A stretch of DNA of 7,116 nt from Pseudomonadota bacterium (GTDB lineage: Bacteria; Pseudomonadota; Gammaproteobacteria; Pseudomonadales; Pseudohongiellaceae), in NCBI GenBank assembly GCA_022563075.1, contig JADFOC010000134.1, positions 1 to 7,116 of the forward strand. The letters run 5' to 3'. Of the stretch, positions 6,906 through 7,116 are shown one piece after another. Position 1 is the stretch's first letter, and each line of letters opens with the position of its first letter. Under the pieces are notes generated by a model. That model did no database searches. It saw nothing but the letters and a program-made list of their open reading frames with translations, and was not told the origin of the DNA. The translations under genes were made by a program, and so were the position numbers.

Positions 6906-7020
6906 TGTCGAGCCCACGCTTCCGGATGGGAAGGTGTACATCACCGATATCATGCGGGTCATCGGAGCGTTTCAGGGTTTGCCGTATCCGTTCGAGCCGC
7001 AGCCGTTCCCGTGTGATTGA
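6447..7020 (+). pseudogene. C-terminal fragment of a Planctomycetota-type secreted protein with dockerin-like repeats, frame disrupted
   Basis: From 6447 to 6761 the aspS frame encodes a pattern I know from extracellular proteins of Planctomycetota: [25 protein letters not shown], a segment with [16 protein letters not shown], then [15 protein letters not shown]. At 6762 the frame must shift: from 6763 the next frame reads [15 protein letters not shown], the expected continuation, and runs to TGA at 7018-7020. It contains two Asp/Gly-rich helical repeats, [18 protein letters not shown] and PDGKVYITDIMRVIGAFQG, resembling dockerin type I halves, and the family-typical ending LPYPFEPQPFPCD. A single extra base at 6762, or two missing bases there, explains the shift. 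The 5' part of the gene is absent, cut by the junction. The exact function is unknown; such proteins are usually exported. The phylum is inferred from remembered sequence style, not from a search. Confidence 0.65.
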
Positions 7021-7116
7021 CGCTCGCACGCGAATAGCCGGCAAGCATCGGTTTCGAGTTCTCGATTGTCAGTTGTCCTTTGGTCGCAGCCGTTCGCACG
7101 GGATCGCGGTTCTGAA
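7021..7116. other. Short downstream non-coding stretch
   Basis: These 96 bases follow the stop of the foreign fragment. I see no open frame of note, no hairpin with a T tract and no recognisable promoter. Confidence 0.4.

Noticed and set aside
6630..7044. Minus-strand open frames across the foreign segment
   Set aside because: They are arginine- and proline-rich reverse readings of higher-GC coding DNA, while the plus strand carries recognisable repeat motifs.

Overview
The window reads as a contig from a gammaproteobacterium, close to 50% GC in the stretches I counted by hand, with a sudden change of origin near position 6,440. From 1 to about 6,440 there are six housekeeping-type genes whose sequences resemble those of Pseudomonas and its relatives: a YihY/BrkB-type membrane protein (cut by the left edge), acylphosphatase, prolyl-tRNA synthetase, an HU-family protein with a lysine-rich N-terminal tail, an FmdB-type zinc-ribbon protein and aspartyl-tRNA synthetase. 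From memory, a similar order (YihY, acyP, proS, aspS) occurs in Pseudomonas, which supports the assignment.

Layout. yihY runs leftwards (842 to 1) and acyP rightwards (1003-1284), with a divergent 160-base gap between them. proS (3055 to 1316) faces acyP, and a small hairpin fills the 31 bases between their stops. The HU-like gene (3539 to 3147) lies upstream of proS on the same strand. The 91 bases between these two genes hold two perfect inverted repeats; the second is followed by four T in the direction of transcription and looks like the HU terminator. The HU gene has a good sigma70-type promoter and a leader of about 125 bases with potential hairpins. A gap of about 770 bases without a convincing gene follows, ending in a TATAAT box that should drive fmdB (4313-4672) and aspS (4734 on) as one rightward unit.

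The break. AspRS is intact through class II motif 3 and up to about residue 570. Where the last 20 or so residues should be, the frame continues into unrelated sequence, richer in GC, that looks like the C-terminal end of a secreted Planctomycetota-type protein with two dockerin-like Asp/Gly repeats. That segment itself has a frame change near 6762 and ends at a stop at 7018-7020. The most economical reading is a chimeric join (assembly or library artefact) between two organisms, though a real recombination is not excluded by sequence alone. The last 96 bases hold nothing I recognise.

Together the left genes serve translation (ProRS with an editing domain; AspRS with residues of the non-discriminating type, suggesting Asn-tRNA is made through GatCAB), nucleoid structure (HU) and small-molecule housekeeping. 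I see no mobile element, CRISPR array, tRNA, rRNA or defence system, and no convincing new biological system; the most notable item is the join.
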